From Beaufortia kweichowensis (Eukaryota > Chordata > Actinopteri > Cypriniformes > Gastromyzontidae), in the NCBI GenBank assembly GCA_019155185.1, contig CM032807.1, positions 15,412,200 through 15,476,199 on the forward strand: a stretch of DNA of 64,000 nucleotides, given 5' to 3'. Shown piece by piece: positions 23,723 to 36,704 of this stretch (its first letter is position 1; each line of letters begins with the position of its first letter). The notes beneath the pieces are model-generated. The model worked only from the letters and a program-made list of their open reading frames with translations, was not told the DNA's origin and did not search any database. The position numbers and the translations under genes are program-made.

Positions 23723-26700
23723 ATGCCGTCTAGAACTGAAGACTACGAGGTGATGCTCACCATAGGCTGCGGATCTTATGGAAAGTGCCAGAAAATCAAG
23801 AGGAAATCAGATGGGAAGGTTAATACATTTTCAAATGAAGCGGTGCACGTGACACAGTTTATTGTGTAATATTATAATACATTGTATTAGGGTATACGTC
23901 ACAACAGTGTGTGCAGTGCACTCTGACTTCACTGGTGATAAATGCATTGGATGACAAAGTCATTTATTATCTAGTAAAATATAATTTCATAATTCTGAGT
24001 CATGGTTAAAGAAAAGAATTAGAATAGTAAAAGAATTTCATTATTTATTCATCTTTATGTCATTCCAAACACAGAAAGAAATTTTAAAGACTGTGTTGGT
24101 TATGGTTACACTTTGCCTATACAAATACAACACATGGGAACTGAACATTAAAGTTTTAAGTATATTAACTGAACATTTAAGTATATGAAAGTATCATATT
24201 GATACTTGTGTGCTCTATAAAAAGCTTTATATATGCATTATTTAGTAAAGATCTAAACATCCACCTTAGGTCTTCATTGAGCGATCAAGAGCAAAGTATT
24301 TGTTACTGAATCTTTTAGGCCTTTAAACTCAGATTGATTGTTTTATCCAAAAGATTTAAATTATTTGAAGAATAATTCATATGACTCCAGAAGGTTTGGA
24401 ATATACACTCCAGTTGTACATTTAACATTTATTGTAGTTTTATGGTTTATAATGCTCATATTTGTGTCCCAATACAATGATTGTATTTTCTTGGAAAAGA
24501 GTGACTAGTATGTTCTTGCAATTGTATCTCTCAAAGACGTGTGAATGAAATGTTTCCCGTTACTTTATAAGTGCCACTGTAATCTAATCACTGTGTAATG
24601 ACAAGAAATCGGCAGTCGTATCGGCTGCAAAAACCCTGATCATCATCCTATGATAAACAGTAGTTAACATTGTAGCCATTGGTGTAGCTTCCAGTTGGTT
24701 AATTTCCAGTTGGTTAATTAGTATCGTGTGATCTCTCTAGATTCTAGTATGGAAGGTGCTGGATTACGGGACCATGGCTGAGGCGGAGAAACAGATGCTG
24801 GTGTCAGAGGTCAATCTGCTCCGTGAGCTGAAGCACCCAAATATCGTCCGATACTACGACCGAATTATCGACCGGACGAACACGACGTTATATATCGTGA
24901 TGGAGTACTGTGAGGGCGGAGATCTCGCCAGCCTCATCAACAGATGCATTAAAGAGAGGTAAACCAAGATGATGTCAGTAAAGGTTATAGATGCTAGGCC
25001 TAGAAATTACACATACTGATAAAATGCACTTTAAATAAAAGCATCTCCTGGTAATCCTTTACAATTTCTTCACAGGCGATATCTGGAGGAAGATTTCATC
25101 CTGCGAGTTTTGACACAGTTGTCCCTTGCATTGAAAGAGTGTCACGGTAGAAATAACGGCAGCAGTACAGTCCTGCATCGTGACCTGAAACCCGCAAACA
25201 TCTTCTTGGATGTGAAACAGAATGTAAAGCTTGGAGATTTTGGTTTAGCTCGGATACTCAACCATGACACAAGTTTTGCTAAAACATTTGTGGGAACTCC
25301 ATATTACATGTCACCAGTAAGTGTCCTTTTCTCTCAAGCTACTGTCATTGTGGGTTTATTGCACATGTGAAGTGAGTTATTTGTGGAGTTAAAAAGAACT
25401 GCAAAATATGAACAGGTTTTTGCAAAAAATATTTTTGCACAATACTCTGTAATTACTTTAAGTGGAAATAAAAATATTACTGCTGGGAGCCTGGTGAGGA
25501 GAAATTGTGTTAACAGTAAAAACATATGGTTTGGGGTATCATATTCACATATAGAAATGTTATTATAGTCATTGGCATGTTATTCTCCCACCCTTCTGTG
25601 GGGCTGAAATAAATCCCACCTTTCTAAAAGGAATCTCTTACAGCTTCAACATAAATCAGAGATGTTCTGCTTAAATGTCCATGTCTTGACATGCATGTGA
25701 AATTATTTGGATGTGCCACAGTTTCTTTGTTTCTGTCCAACCTTGACATTGTGCATTGTGTAAATAATGAATATTTTCACTCATTTTATCCACAGGAACA
25801 GATTGATCGCATGTCCTACAATGAAAAATCAGATATATGGTCTTTAGGATGTTTACTGTATGAACTGTGTGCATTATCGTGAGTATATATGTTTTGTATG
25901 TTTAATTTCATGTATTTTGTTACTATAATTGCAAAACCTAATTTACTTCTGAAATGTTGTTATACGTCCAGTTTTGATGTACACACTGAGTTTCAAATCC
26001 GTTTTACAGCCCCCCGTTCACAGCATACAACCAAACAGAGCTTGCCGGAAAAATAAGAGAAGGAAAATTTCGAAGAATACCGTACCGATATTCTGAGGAT
26101 CTGAACACACTTCTGTCAAAAATGCTCAACCTAAGGGTAAATTCACTCAAAGTTTGTGGACAGTAATTTGTATAATTATAATATATAATTTTCTAAACAC
26201 TCATTGCTGTTGTGTGTTTTCTTAGGACTACCTCAGGCCTTCGGTGGAGTCCATCGTGCAGAACAGCTTGATCTCTGGTCACGTGGCTCAAGAACGGAGA
26301 AGACTTCAGGAGAAGCAGCGGCGCAGGTCTGCGGATGCGGAACAGCCCGGACAGACGGAGGCAGAGCTGCGACTGAAGGAGCAGGTGCTGCGTGAACGTG
26401 AGCAGGCCCTCAAAGAGAGAGAGCTGCGACTGGAGCGTGAGTGTCTTTCAAATTACATTTATGCATTTGGCAGATGGTGACTTTCAGTCATTTTATTCAT
26501 TTATTTGATACATCGATGTCAAAAACTATATTAGAAAGGCAATAAATCAGGAAATCAGAATTGGTATTTATTTTTGACAAACATGATCAGTGGCTCTTTA
26601 TTTTCACATGACGTGTAACAGACATTAAAGCCCAACAATAGCTAGAGAATATGTTTTCTATTTTTAAACCGTGATCGATCACATCCAGACATTTATTTTG

Positions 26701-27817
26701 TTAAGCTTTTGATATATCTGATATTTTTGTTTCAGAGAGGGAACAGGAGCTGTGTATCAGAGAACGGCAATCAAATGAAAAGCTGGCAAGGTAAATATAC
26801 AGCCAATGCTGGTCATGTTGCACATAAATGACAGTGTTTGTTTTCTTTATACAAAAAATAATGATTTAATTACATTGTATTACAAAAAGAATGTCATTTG
26901 TACTACTATTTAATTTTGTCTGTCTGTCTTACAGAGCCGAGAGCTTGTTGAGAGCTTATAACCTGATACGCCAGCAGAGGACGCCATCTGTACTCATTCC
27001 CAGTGATACAGGTATAAAACCATTTTCTATTTAAGGAATAATTCACCCAAAAATGAAAATTCACCCATAATTTACTCAGTCTAATGCCATCACAGATATG
27101 ACTTCCTTTCTCTAGATACAGAAACGCAGATTCTCTAGAACACACATGCTTCATTAAAGTAATCAAAATGACTCCAGCAGGTTATAAAATTCCTGCTGAC
27201 ATGAAATAATATCTTTGTGTGAGAAGGGTTAAAATTTTAAACTTATTTAGCAAAATTAAAACCAAAACAAATATACATTAGCAATAAAATCTAACATGGC
27301 AACACTTTAATAATTTTAGATCTCATTGATTCTTGCATGTCTCATGACTAGCTGTCATATGATATTTTGTTTTTTGCACTCTTTCAATGATCAAGTGCTT
27401 AAAATGTGTTCCTCCTCTCAAGCTACTAAACAATATCTGTCAAAGCTGATAAGTGCAGTGTGCAAAGAATAAGGAAAACATGACTCAGCTGAAATGTAAT
27501 AGCCTACCATTATTTGGGTTGTGCAACAAATAGTGCAATAAATACAGACAGAATTTTTTTGTGTTATGTGTTTGGATGATATAAACTGATTGCTATCCTA
27601 TCTATCAACAGAAAATGAAGAGAACATCTCTCCAGGAAAGAAGCGGGTCCACTTTGCTGGTGATGGCAAGGAAAACGGCAAACCCGAGAGGACTGCAAAA
27701 TCTGAAGAACATTGTCATGTGAAGAGGAACCAGTGGGCTAACATTCGAGTGCAGGCTCTGGGTGCAGAGGATCAACTCTACCCAACAAAACCCAGAGAAA
27801 TGCAGGGCATTCGTTAA
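23723..27817 (+). CDS. nek2: Serine/threonine kinase Nek2, complete
   Basis: Nine exons (23723-23818, 24741-24958, 25076-25316, 25796-25878, 26010-26136, 26226-26436, 26736-26790, 26935-27011, 27612-27817) join in phase to 437 residues; human NEK2A has 445. NEK2 is a mitotic kinase at the centrosome that drives loss of centriole cohesion. Seen here: glycine loop GCGSYG (15-20), Lys37, HRD (139-141), DFG (159-161), activation-loop Thr175 and TPYYMSPE; then a charged heptad-rich stretch (about 290-345) where the family dimerises by a leucine zipper. The last exon has RVHF (381-384), a PP1 docking motif, and a KEN degron (389-391). The protein ends in GIR, an Ile-Arg tail like that of APC/C activators; human NEK2A ends in Met-Arg. 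All catalytic residues are kept. Confidence 0.97.
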
Positions 27818-28612
27818 ATCCCAGATATGTTGAACATGATTTACTACTAAATATAACGATTTAGGATGGTCAATCAAGTCCTGAGGCTTTTTAGGAATGT
27901 ACATTAGGATGCAAGATTACTGCTTTTATTTATTTTTTCGTCTTTTAGTTGTCATTTAATGTGTTTTAAGATGGATGTTTGTAATAAATTATGTACATGT
28001 AATTATGTGTATTTTGCCATTTTAAAGATGTTATGGTGTTTTATTTGGATAAGCTATGTCTCCGCAATAAAGAAGAGTGACGGTATTATGCTATTTGTTT
28101 TTATTTATCAACAAAACTCAGAGAAGTTCAGGGCATTTACAAACCACAGATACTTCGGAAGAGTGATTTACTACTTTTAGGGTGGTCGGTCAAGTGTGCA
28201 GGCTTATTATCAGATTATTACTTTTATTTATTTTATACAGTACAGTACAGTGCAAAAGTTTATACCTTGTTTTTGATGTGTTTTTAAATCACTCCTGTAG
28301 ATTCATTTAACAAGTGATTTACTATTGCATATAATGTCTTAGGCTGGTCAGTCAAGTCAGAAGGCTTTATAGCAATGTACATTAGGATGCAAGGTTATTG
28401 CTTGTTTATTTTGTACAGAACAGTGCAAAGGTTAAGATCTTTTAGTTGTCATTTAATAAGTTTTGAGATTTATTTTTGTAGTAAATGATGTATTATTTTA
28501 AATGGTAGATGGTTATTTTAAACATTTTTATGGTATTTTATTTGGTTTAGCCGTCTTTTTGCAATGAACAAGAGTGACAGTATTGGACTCGTTTTTTATC
28601 AAAATAAAATGT
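27783..28612 (+). repeat. Decayed tandem triplication of the nek2 3' end
   Basis: Copy 1 is the real end of the last exon and its 3' UTR (27783 to about 28108). Copy 2 starts at 28109 with CAACAAAACTCAGAG, matching the coding tail CAACAAAACCCAGAG, and runs to about 28300. Copy 3 (about 28311-28612) lacks the coding part but keeps the UTR blocks GGATGCAAG, TTTTAGTTGTCATTTAAT and GTGACAGTATT. AATAAA signals occur near 27982 and 28064 in copy 1, and near 28602 in copy 3, so polyadenylation could use more than one. Confidence 0.8.
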
Positions 28613-28982
28613 TATTGTTAGATTTTCGGCTGGGACACTCGATTCTGGGGGATGCTGAAGTTAGTCATTCCGTTTTTCGCTTTTCATAAAATACAGTGAT
28701 TTTCCCTCGGTCCCTAACTATCAACCAATCGTGGGCGACGATGGGCGTGGACAGACGCCGAGCGAGTTCCGTGTGGAAAGTTCGCCGGTCCGGGTGCAAA
28801 GTTTTAGCCGTCTGCAGACGAGAATCGGAAGCGTTGGGTCAGTAAAACCGGACCGGTCCCCACCGCTCGATACACAAGGATCCACGTACCGCTCGGAACG
28901 AGTCCAGTGATGGGATTTTAGCCCTCAGTGTGTCGTGTTTCGATCTCGCTTTGTTGTTTTGTGTTCGGCTCACGGTGAAATC
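28613..28982 (+). promoter_or_regulatory. slc30a1: slc30a1 promoter and 5' UTR
   Basis: A GC-rich stretch directly before the start codon. It holds GGGTGCA at 28792-28798, the complement of TGCACCC, which fits the metal-response element core TGCRCNC bound by MTF-1. A second match, TGCGCGC, falls just after the start codon near 28988. Known ZnT1 genes are zinc-induced through such sites. Two GGGCG stretches lie near 28731 and 28743. Only cores were matched, so function is inferred. Confidence 0.5.
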
Positions 28983-31900
28983 ATGGCCTGCGCGCCGAAC
29001 CGGGTCCGTCTGATGTGTATGCTGTTGCTCACCTTCGGCTTTTTCATCGTGGAGGTGGTGGTCAGCCGAATCACGTCCTCTCTGGCGATGCTGTCGGACT
29101 CTTTTCACATGCTGTCGGACGTGATCGCGCTGGTCGTCGCGCTGGTGGCGGTGCGCTTCGCTGAAAAGACGCAGTCCACCAACAAGAACACGTTCGGCTG
29201 GATCCGGGCCGAGGTGATGGGCGCGCTGGTGAACGCCGTGTTCCTCACCGCGCTCTGCTTCACCATCATCCTGGAGGCCATCGAGCGTTTTACCGAGCCG
29301 CACGAGATCGAGAATCCAGTGGTGGTGATCGGGGTGGGCGCCGCGGGGCTGCTGGTCAACCTGTTCGGGCTCTGTCTCTTCCACGGACACGGCGGAGGCG
29401 GTGGGCACGGCCACTCTCACGGAGGACACGGCCACAGTCACGGGGGACACAAAAAACACAAGAACGGGAAAGCCCGTAGGTCCGAAACGCTGGAGGATAG
29501 TCGGTCCGCGAGGGAAGAGACCAATAATCTGGTCGGGAATCACAATTGCAGCCCGAACGGCGTTAATCCGGAGCGGAGGAGAGCAGGTAAAATGTGTTTC
29601 CATTATAAATCTGAATCAACGGATTCATATCTGTGACGTCTAGTAGATAGTCTACTGTAAAATAAAAGAGAGTAAAGGCCTGTTCACACACGATAAAGAC
29701 AAAGCTTTAATTTATTCTCTAAATGTCAGCGTTCACATCACAACTATAATAATACAGAAGAAGAATATCGATGTGATCATTTTCAGAGCCGTTTTTTACA
29801 GATGATGAACAATAAAACAGCCAATCTATAACTATATTATACTTATACGCGAAACTGTAGTTCAGTTTGTAAAGCATTGCGCTAGAACTGCAAAGGTTAA
29901 CATTTTTCTAAATGAAAAAAAATCATACCATAATTACAACAATACAGAGAAATGATATTGTTGTGATTAATTTCAGAGCGATTTTTCCAGCAGATGGACG
30001 ATAAATTATAGACAGCCAATCAAAATGTATTATTATTAGCCAATCAAAATCCATTTCAATTTAAAGCGCTTGTTACTTTGCTTCATGTTTTTAGAGAGTT
30101 TTGTTATTCCTAATGTTAACATTTTTCTTTCTTCTTGTTCCAAAGTAACGTAACATAAGCTGTTACGCTATTGTTGCTGCACTTAAAGCGGCCTGCTTAA
30201 AAACAACACATATTGACCCATCAGCTGTTCAGTAAAATTCTTGCAAATTGTTTCAAAATTTCTACATAAGAAGCCTAATGTATTTTGGGTCTTATTCCTG
30301 TAGGATTTAATGTTGTTCTATTGGTTCCCGTATAACATGCCAGATAACATTCCACCAACAGAACCCAACGAGTTACCAGTAAAAAGGCAGGGTGTGATAA
30401 TACATTTTAACAAAAAAAATCTCATGATAAATTATCCTATTACAGCGGTCATAATAGCTGTAGTTATTATGGGATGTAAGTGGAACATACCGTGGTGCAT
30501 TTTTGTTGGGGATTGTCAAACATCAGTCTAACCAGTTCACACAGTTTATTTGAGTAATCTTAGTGTTTTGTGTGTTATCAAATCTGATCTTTTGCGTAAT
30601 TAGGTCAAATGTGTCTTATTTCCATGTATTCAAAACAATGGGAAGACATATGACGACTCCCTGCCAGTAATGTACAAATACTCCCTGTGCTTGTATGGGT
30701 TTTTATCTGATAGCAGTTACTCTAATTAGATTCCTTGAAGAAGAACAGCAGATTATTACAAATACGTGTCTAAACATCTGCCGTGCTTATCTGAAGGAAT
30801 TTCAGATGTAGCTTTGTCTGCTTGTTTAGGACAAATATTAGTTGTCTCCTAATATTTGTAAGTCGCTTTGGATAAAAGCATCAGCTAAATGCCTAAATGT
30901 AAATGTTAGGACAGCATGAGATGAGCAGATGGGTTACATCACTCCAGGCGTCAGTGAATGATCAACTCACTGTAGATTTGTTTTATTCATAGACACAAGG
31001 TCCAGTGGTAAAATGTTTAAATGAGTTTTTGGAAAAATGTAACATTAGTTGCACCAGTGAAGATAAACCAGTTATTGTTACACAAGTCTGGGAAAGTTTG
31101 TTAAACAAATAGTTCACCAAAAAATGGAAATTCAGAATCACCTTAGAAACGGTCCAATTCCAAGTCTTCTAATGCTGTTTTGGTAAACGGTTCCTTTAAC
31201 GATGATTTTAAATTATAATACAGATAGCTGATAGTCGTTGATTAGTGTTTTTTTCATGATAAGGCTCCGCTAGGACGTCTTCATCAAGATATTGTTCGTA
31301 TCACTCCACAACACCCGTTGCTGATAGAGAAACATACTGTTACTGTTTACGTGTCAGGGACTATAACTCCTTTTTTTATGTGACCATTTTACGTAAGCAT
31401 TAGGGTATTCGGGACTAGTGCTTTATCATGAATAAGTCGCGGTTGAAGGGTGTTGTTAGTGAAGTGGCTGTGCCAAGTCGTGGTATGCGTGATAAGTCAC
31501 AGTCGTTTTCCTTCTGTTTTCAGAGGTATGTCACAGCGGCAACCTGGATTTACAGATCAATGGCAGTGCTCCGTATGAAGAGCTCGGACAAGACGACTCC
31601 CAGCTCAACATGCGCGGTGTTTTCCTGCACGTCCTGGGCGACGCTCTCGGCTCGGTGATCGTGGTGGTCAATGCCCTCATCTTCACCTTCGTGTGGGAGC
31701 CGTGCGTGCCCGGCATGCCCTGCGATAACCCTTGTGTCGGTCAACACTGCGCAGACCACTCGCTTTCTCAGAACATCAGCAGTCTAGGAACCAATCACAC
31801 GTCTGTCGCAGGACCCTGCTGGGTGCTTTACCTGGACCCCACGCTGTGCGTCATCATGGTCTGCATCCTTCTGTACACCACGTACCCGCTGCTGAAAGAG

Positions 31901-32413
31901 TCGGCGCTCATCCTGCTGCAGACCGTGCCCAAGCAGATCGACATGCATCGGCTCAACAATCGCCTGCGGGACCTGGAGGGCGTTCTGGCCGTGCACGAAC
32001 TGCACATCTGGCAGCTGGCAGGCAGCCGCATCATCGCCACCGCGCACATTAAATGCCACGACCCTGCCTCCTACATGGACGTAGCCAAGCGCATCAAGGA
32101 CTTTTTCCACGACGAGGGCATTCACGCCACCACCATTCAGCCAGAGTTCGTCACCGTCAACTCCGAATCTCGCACGTCCCTCTGCGAGCTATCCTGCAGG
32201 ACGCAGTGCGCCCCGAAGCTCTGCTGCGGTGCCGCCGATACCTCCAAGCAACCCGACGGAGCGTCAGAAAAGAAATACTGCGAGTCCAAAACCCCAACGG
32301 CGGGCTCCATTTCTGCTGCGACGTCTCTGGAGATAATCAGCGAGTCTGTGGAAAACACAGTCAAGTCTGAAGCTGCTGTGATGATCACCAGAGATATGGA
32401 GTCATCGTTGTGA
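28983..32413 (+). CDS. slc30a1: Zinc exporter ZnT1 (SLC30A1), complete
   Basis: Two exons, 28983-29586 and 31524-32413, join in phase to 497 residues (human 507). ZnT1 is the plasma-membrane cation diffusion facilitator that exports zinc by proton exchange. Seen here: six hydrophobic segments, the transport-site residues His42 and Asp46 in SDSFHMLSD and His237 and Asp241 in HVLGDALGS, and a histidine-rich loop between segments 4 and 5 (about 132-160) with repeated GHGHSHGG. The C-terminal cytosolic domain has the family stretch VHELHIWQLAGSRIIATAH and ends in ESSL like human. A start 16 codons upstream is open in frame but the family begins at MACAPNRVR. An antisense open frame of over 200 codons across exon 1 is a shadow. 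Fish may carry two copies; which one this is cannot be told from the window. Confidence 0.96.
29587..31523. other. slc30a1 intron
   Basis: No exon supported. A SINE/LINE tail lies at about 30846-30905 and a hairpin-prone repeat at about 31230-31440. Confidence 0.6.
30846..30905 (+). mobile_element. 3' tail of a fish SINE or L2-type LINE
   Basis: The order TGTAAGTCGCTTTGGATAAA, GCATCAGCTAAATG, CCTAAATGTAAATG is the well-known tail shared by fish SINEs and their partner LINEs. No body of the element is clear upstream. Confidence 0.6.
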
Positions 32414-33715
32414 GAAAGCGTAGACAGACAAATCGGTCCGGTTATGGACTGATTTCTGCCATGCTTTGGGAAGACCTGAGCCCAAACACACTCATTCGTG
32501 TTCTCCTAAACACCACACAAACATACAGACACTATTCATCGGCAGGAGAGGAAGGCCTTCTGCATGCGTGTTTACTGCGTCGTCTGATTGTGTGTCCGTG
32601 CCAAAGCTTCTCTGTATACAGGACGTCAGATGCTCGTGTCTTTCCTGTGGATGTAATGCAACAACATGCAATTTTAAAGTCCAGCTTATGGACCAAGTTG
32701 AAATGTCTGGACCAGTATTTTTTCTACTCATCTTTTATCTTTCTGTTTGTTTTCCGAGTTATTTTCAGCCTTTCAATTTTGTGAGAGATGTAATAATTTA
32801 TGTATTTAAGTTATTGGTAATTAAATATTTTTTCAATATTCTTTTTTGTAAGAGGTGAAAATGTGAACTTTTTGCCTCTCTCAAAACAAATGATCTATGC
32901 TTTAACCCAGAGTATTTTTTAGATGTGACGTTTTTAAGATTGCTGTTGAATATTTCACTTTTTTAGACGATCTGACATCAGAAAACGTGTCTACAGTATT
33001 GCACCTCGCCTATAATTCAAACTGCTGTTTTAGCACTGAATCTAGTCGGTGACGGAGTTAGACGACGACCCTCTGTTATTGTTTTTATATGAACTGATGC
33101 CTTTTGTTTTCTGTTGTTCTTTCAATCAAACAAGAGGTTAAAATGCTGTAAAACTTTTGTATTTTGTAAGACCACAGGTTGGTGAACGAGGTTTCGTTCA
33201 TGCTGTTGTAAAGTTAAGGGACCTTCTCAGATTTGTGGCAGATGCTCATGTGGTAACTGTGCATGACCAAATATAATTGTTCTAATAATGAAAGCTTTGA
33301 TGGAGAAACCAAGCGACTTTTGTAAACCTTGAGACATGGGAGTTTCTTTTTGAAATAGGGAATGGGCACTGGGCGTTCCTTAAGGGTGTCGCACAATCTT
33401 CTCAGTGGCCTTTATTGGAAAAAAGTCAGAATATCATCTCTTCACTACACTATTTATATATCTGCAAACTTTAGCATTTGGTAATATATGGGTGAAAATA
33501 TGCAATTTATAAACACATTGAAATGTACTTGTCTATATTGTTTTAGTTGTTTAGTGACTTTCTTAGAAATCTCTAGAGTAAATGTAAGCTCACACTATAT
33601 ATCTACAAACGGAGTGTTTGTACCATTGAGGACTTTAAACGTACCATGCCAGCTGAAATGTTTTTGATATATTCCTGTCAAACGTGTCATTGTGAATTAA
33701 ACATGCTTGTTTGGT
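32414..33715 (+). other. slc30a1: slc30a1 3' UTR
   Basis: The gene-free stretch after the stop codon ends with ATTAAA at 33696-33701, a common variant poly(A) signal. No other gene lies in it. The exact cleavage point is not visible. Confidence 0.5.
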
Positions 33716-35129
33716 ACTGTTCGATCCATACTTTTGTTTTGTCATTTATTTAAGCGTGTTTATTTTAAGATGCAGATATCAAACTAGAATAATTTAATTA
33801 ATAGATCATCTGCATAGAAATAGCATGTAAAAGCTGAGGAACACCAAACTTACTAGACCAAGCAGACCTAAAAGAGAATTGATTAATATCAATAAAAAGA
33901 AGGCAATAAAATAAAAAGACATAAAATAGTGTTGATTAGCTTGCATGTCATTTTTAAGTGATGTACCTAAAACATACTGGTCTTGTAGTTTTGTTCTAGA
34001 GCTTTTGCATATTTGTACACATATAATATAGTGTTCAATATTCATTCTTATCATGTTTTTAACAGCACACACCTAAGGAAGCTCTAACTCTTTACTAACT
34101 GTCAAATCCTTTATGACTCATTAACTCAATGATGACTCTTGCTGGTAAATGTATATAAAGGTTAATACTCAAGCCTGTAAGACATTTTCTGTCTTTCTAG
34201 TTGATGATTTTACTGTGTCTTCTTCCCCAATAACATCCTGAACGTTTTTGCTTACTGGGACAAGGTCCATTTACCAGATGACCTGCACACATAGCACAGC
34301 AAAAGATTGGACTGCATTGGAAAAATGACCTATTTTTTTTATTTCACTTCACAAAAACAACTCTTTAGCCAAATTTTGTATAAAAAAAACTTTTATGCGT
34401 AAACTATAGAAGATAAATAGTATAAAAATTGCCAACAATTTCATTGGATATTGGAGTAGAAGTGTGGATTGTTAAGTGATGTCTGTATTACAGTGTTAGT
34501 GTTTTAATATTAAATATATCAAACATTTCTTAATATATGTTCCCCAGTGAGCAAGCTAAGCCTTCTTAAAAGCTAATATTTGTGTTAGCTAACACTTTTT
34601 TCCTACAAAAGTGTAGTTTCATTACCCCAATAGCACTTCAAAGGACCACGAACATTCACTGGTGTGAATCTAATGCCTTTCAAAACTTTACAAAATAGAA
34701 AGATAAACAGTACTACTCATGTTTGAAATAAAATAAGCAGATAAAAGTACAGCAGTTGCAAGAAATCTGATACCTGCAAGAAATGTCTTTGCTGTTCTCT
34801 TTCAAGAAAATGTGTAAAAAAAAAAAGGGAACATTCAGCTGATTATTGCAGAACCTTGAGTCATAATGGAAACTAGAGAGAGAGAAACATGTCTTTCCAC
34901 TGCCTGATTCAAGCCATATGCAGTCTGATACTTAATCTCACAGCAACATTAAAGCCTTGTCACATGACAGATTTGTCCAAGATAATGGACAAACTTCCCT
35001 CACATAACCCTACAAACTTCATCTAAACCCTGTACGACAATCTATGAAGTCCGTGTATATTTTCAAAAGCTGAAATATCTACTGTAGTAGAATATTTGGA
35101 TTTTCCTACATACAAAGAAGTAAGCAATA

Positions 35130-35490
35130 AGGCACGAGAGTGCCTTTATGGTGAATAATTCACAGGGTGTTGTTAGGCACGATGTGCAGTGGAGTAACCC
35201 CTGCAACCCCTTCACCTGTGACTTATTCATAATAAAGCACTCGCCTCCAGTACATTATTGCTTTTATAAAACACTTATACAATAGAAATATTAAAGCCTA
35301 AAAATATGTATTAATGCAACTTTCACTAAGTAAAATCTCAAAGTCTTCCTTCTGCTGGAAAAAATAGTCCCCGATTGACTGTAATATGTTTATGTTATTA
35401 AGGGTGATGTGCAGTGATACACAGAATCATTGGATAAAGCGCTCATAACTGTGATTTATCATAAATAAAACACAACTATTGATCAGAATC
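35130..35490. repeat. Palindromic repeat with ATTCATAATAAAGC-like ends
   Basis: GGTGAATAATTCACAGG near 35150 is partly answered by ACCTGTGACTTATTCATAATA near 35214. A second piece ends with TTATCATAAATAAAACACAA near 35459-35478. That piece is the inverted form of TTGTGTTTTATTCATGATAA at about 36300-36319. A related segment lies at about 31240-31430 (TTTCATGATAAGGCTC and GCTTTATCATGAATAAG). This looks like a small hairpin-type element family. Confidence 0.4.
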
Positions 35491-36704
35491 AAGCAACAAA
35501 ACTGTTTTAAAAAACAACATGAGATATAAGCGGTCGGGAAAAATCAGAAAACATGTTTTAATGCTGTAAACAGAATGTAATTTATGTAATTAATTATTTA
35601 TTTACATTTGGAGAATTGTAATTTAATACATTTTAATTATTTATTTTTCCAGAAGAGAATCCGAGTAAAATCATGTCTTGCTGTATTTCAAATATGTTGA
35701 TAACTGTGAATCACTTTAATCTGAAAATTACATACATGTGCATATGCTAAGCATGGCCGGTGTATGTAAAATCCATGACATGACAGATAAATAAGTACCT
35801 TAAAACAAAGTGTGCTTAGACATAGTTTGTTGGATTAAAGAGAAGAAGGGGAGTGGCGTAAGTCAAGATCAGTAGAAAGTAATAATATGAGAAGAGATTA
35901 GACTTCACTGCATGCTGCAAACCTCGGTCACCTGCAGACTTTGATCACACACGGAGGTCAATAAGTACAACATATCGTACAGAAGGTCATGAATGTGTCG
36001 TAATATCAGTTTTCAGATCTTTTTATGTAACATCCGTGCATTCCTGCGATTCTTTTAAGCATAAAATGTACAGTGACTTCACACACAGAAACAGCACATT
36101 TTGTATAAAATAGATGTTGCAAATAAGCGCTTATATGTTTGTTTGACATGATCTGTGAAATCTGTTTGTGATATGCACATATATGTGCAATTTGCGTGTA
36201 TATTTTTATATACAAAGGATATGCACCTTATCCTAATTATTATTACTGAAATTTTGTATAGCGGTTAGTTTTAGTCCTTGATTGTGATTGGTCAATAGTT
36301 GTGTTTTATTCATGATAAAGCTTCACGTAAACATATATCACAGTTACTCAGAGACTATTTTTGTCAGAGACTTTTAGTGATTTTACTTCATAAGAATTTG
36401 CAAAGACAAGAACACTTGTGCCTTGTTGCTTGCTTGTAATAGAATTTTTATTCATTTTATTGCCTTGATTATCATATACTGTATAAACTGCAGATATGAC
36501 AGGAGAACCTCACCCAAACCTCACACATTCCTCTCACAGCTGGTACAGCATGATATCACAGCAGGACCAGAGTTTATGAACGTAAGCTTACACACATAAA
36601 CATGGGTGAGTCTGAAGAGAAAACTGTTTGGCCACATGTAGGTAAACCCCAAAAACACCACAGGGATCAAGTGCTAGTCAATTATTATTTTTAATAACAA
36701 CAAA

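Noticed and set aside
28839..29603. Antisense open frame of 254 codons across slc30a1 exon 1
   Set aside because: It is the complement of a GC-rich conserved coding exon; its composition (His, Arg, Asp, Gln) is that of a shadow frame and it matches no family.
31784..32125. Antisense and alternate-frame open reading frames over slc30a1 exon 2
   Set aside because: Shadows of the ZnT1 C-terminal coding sequence.
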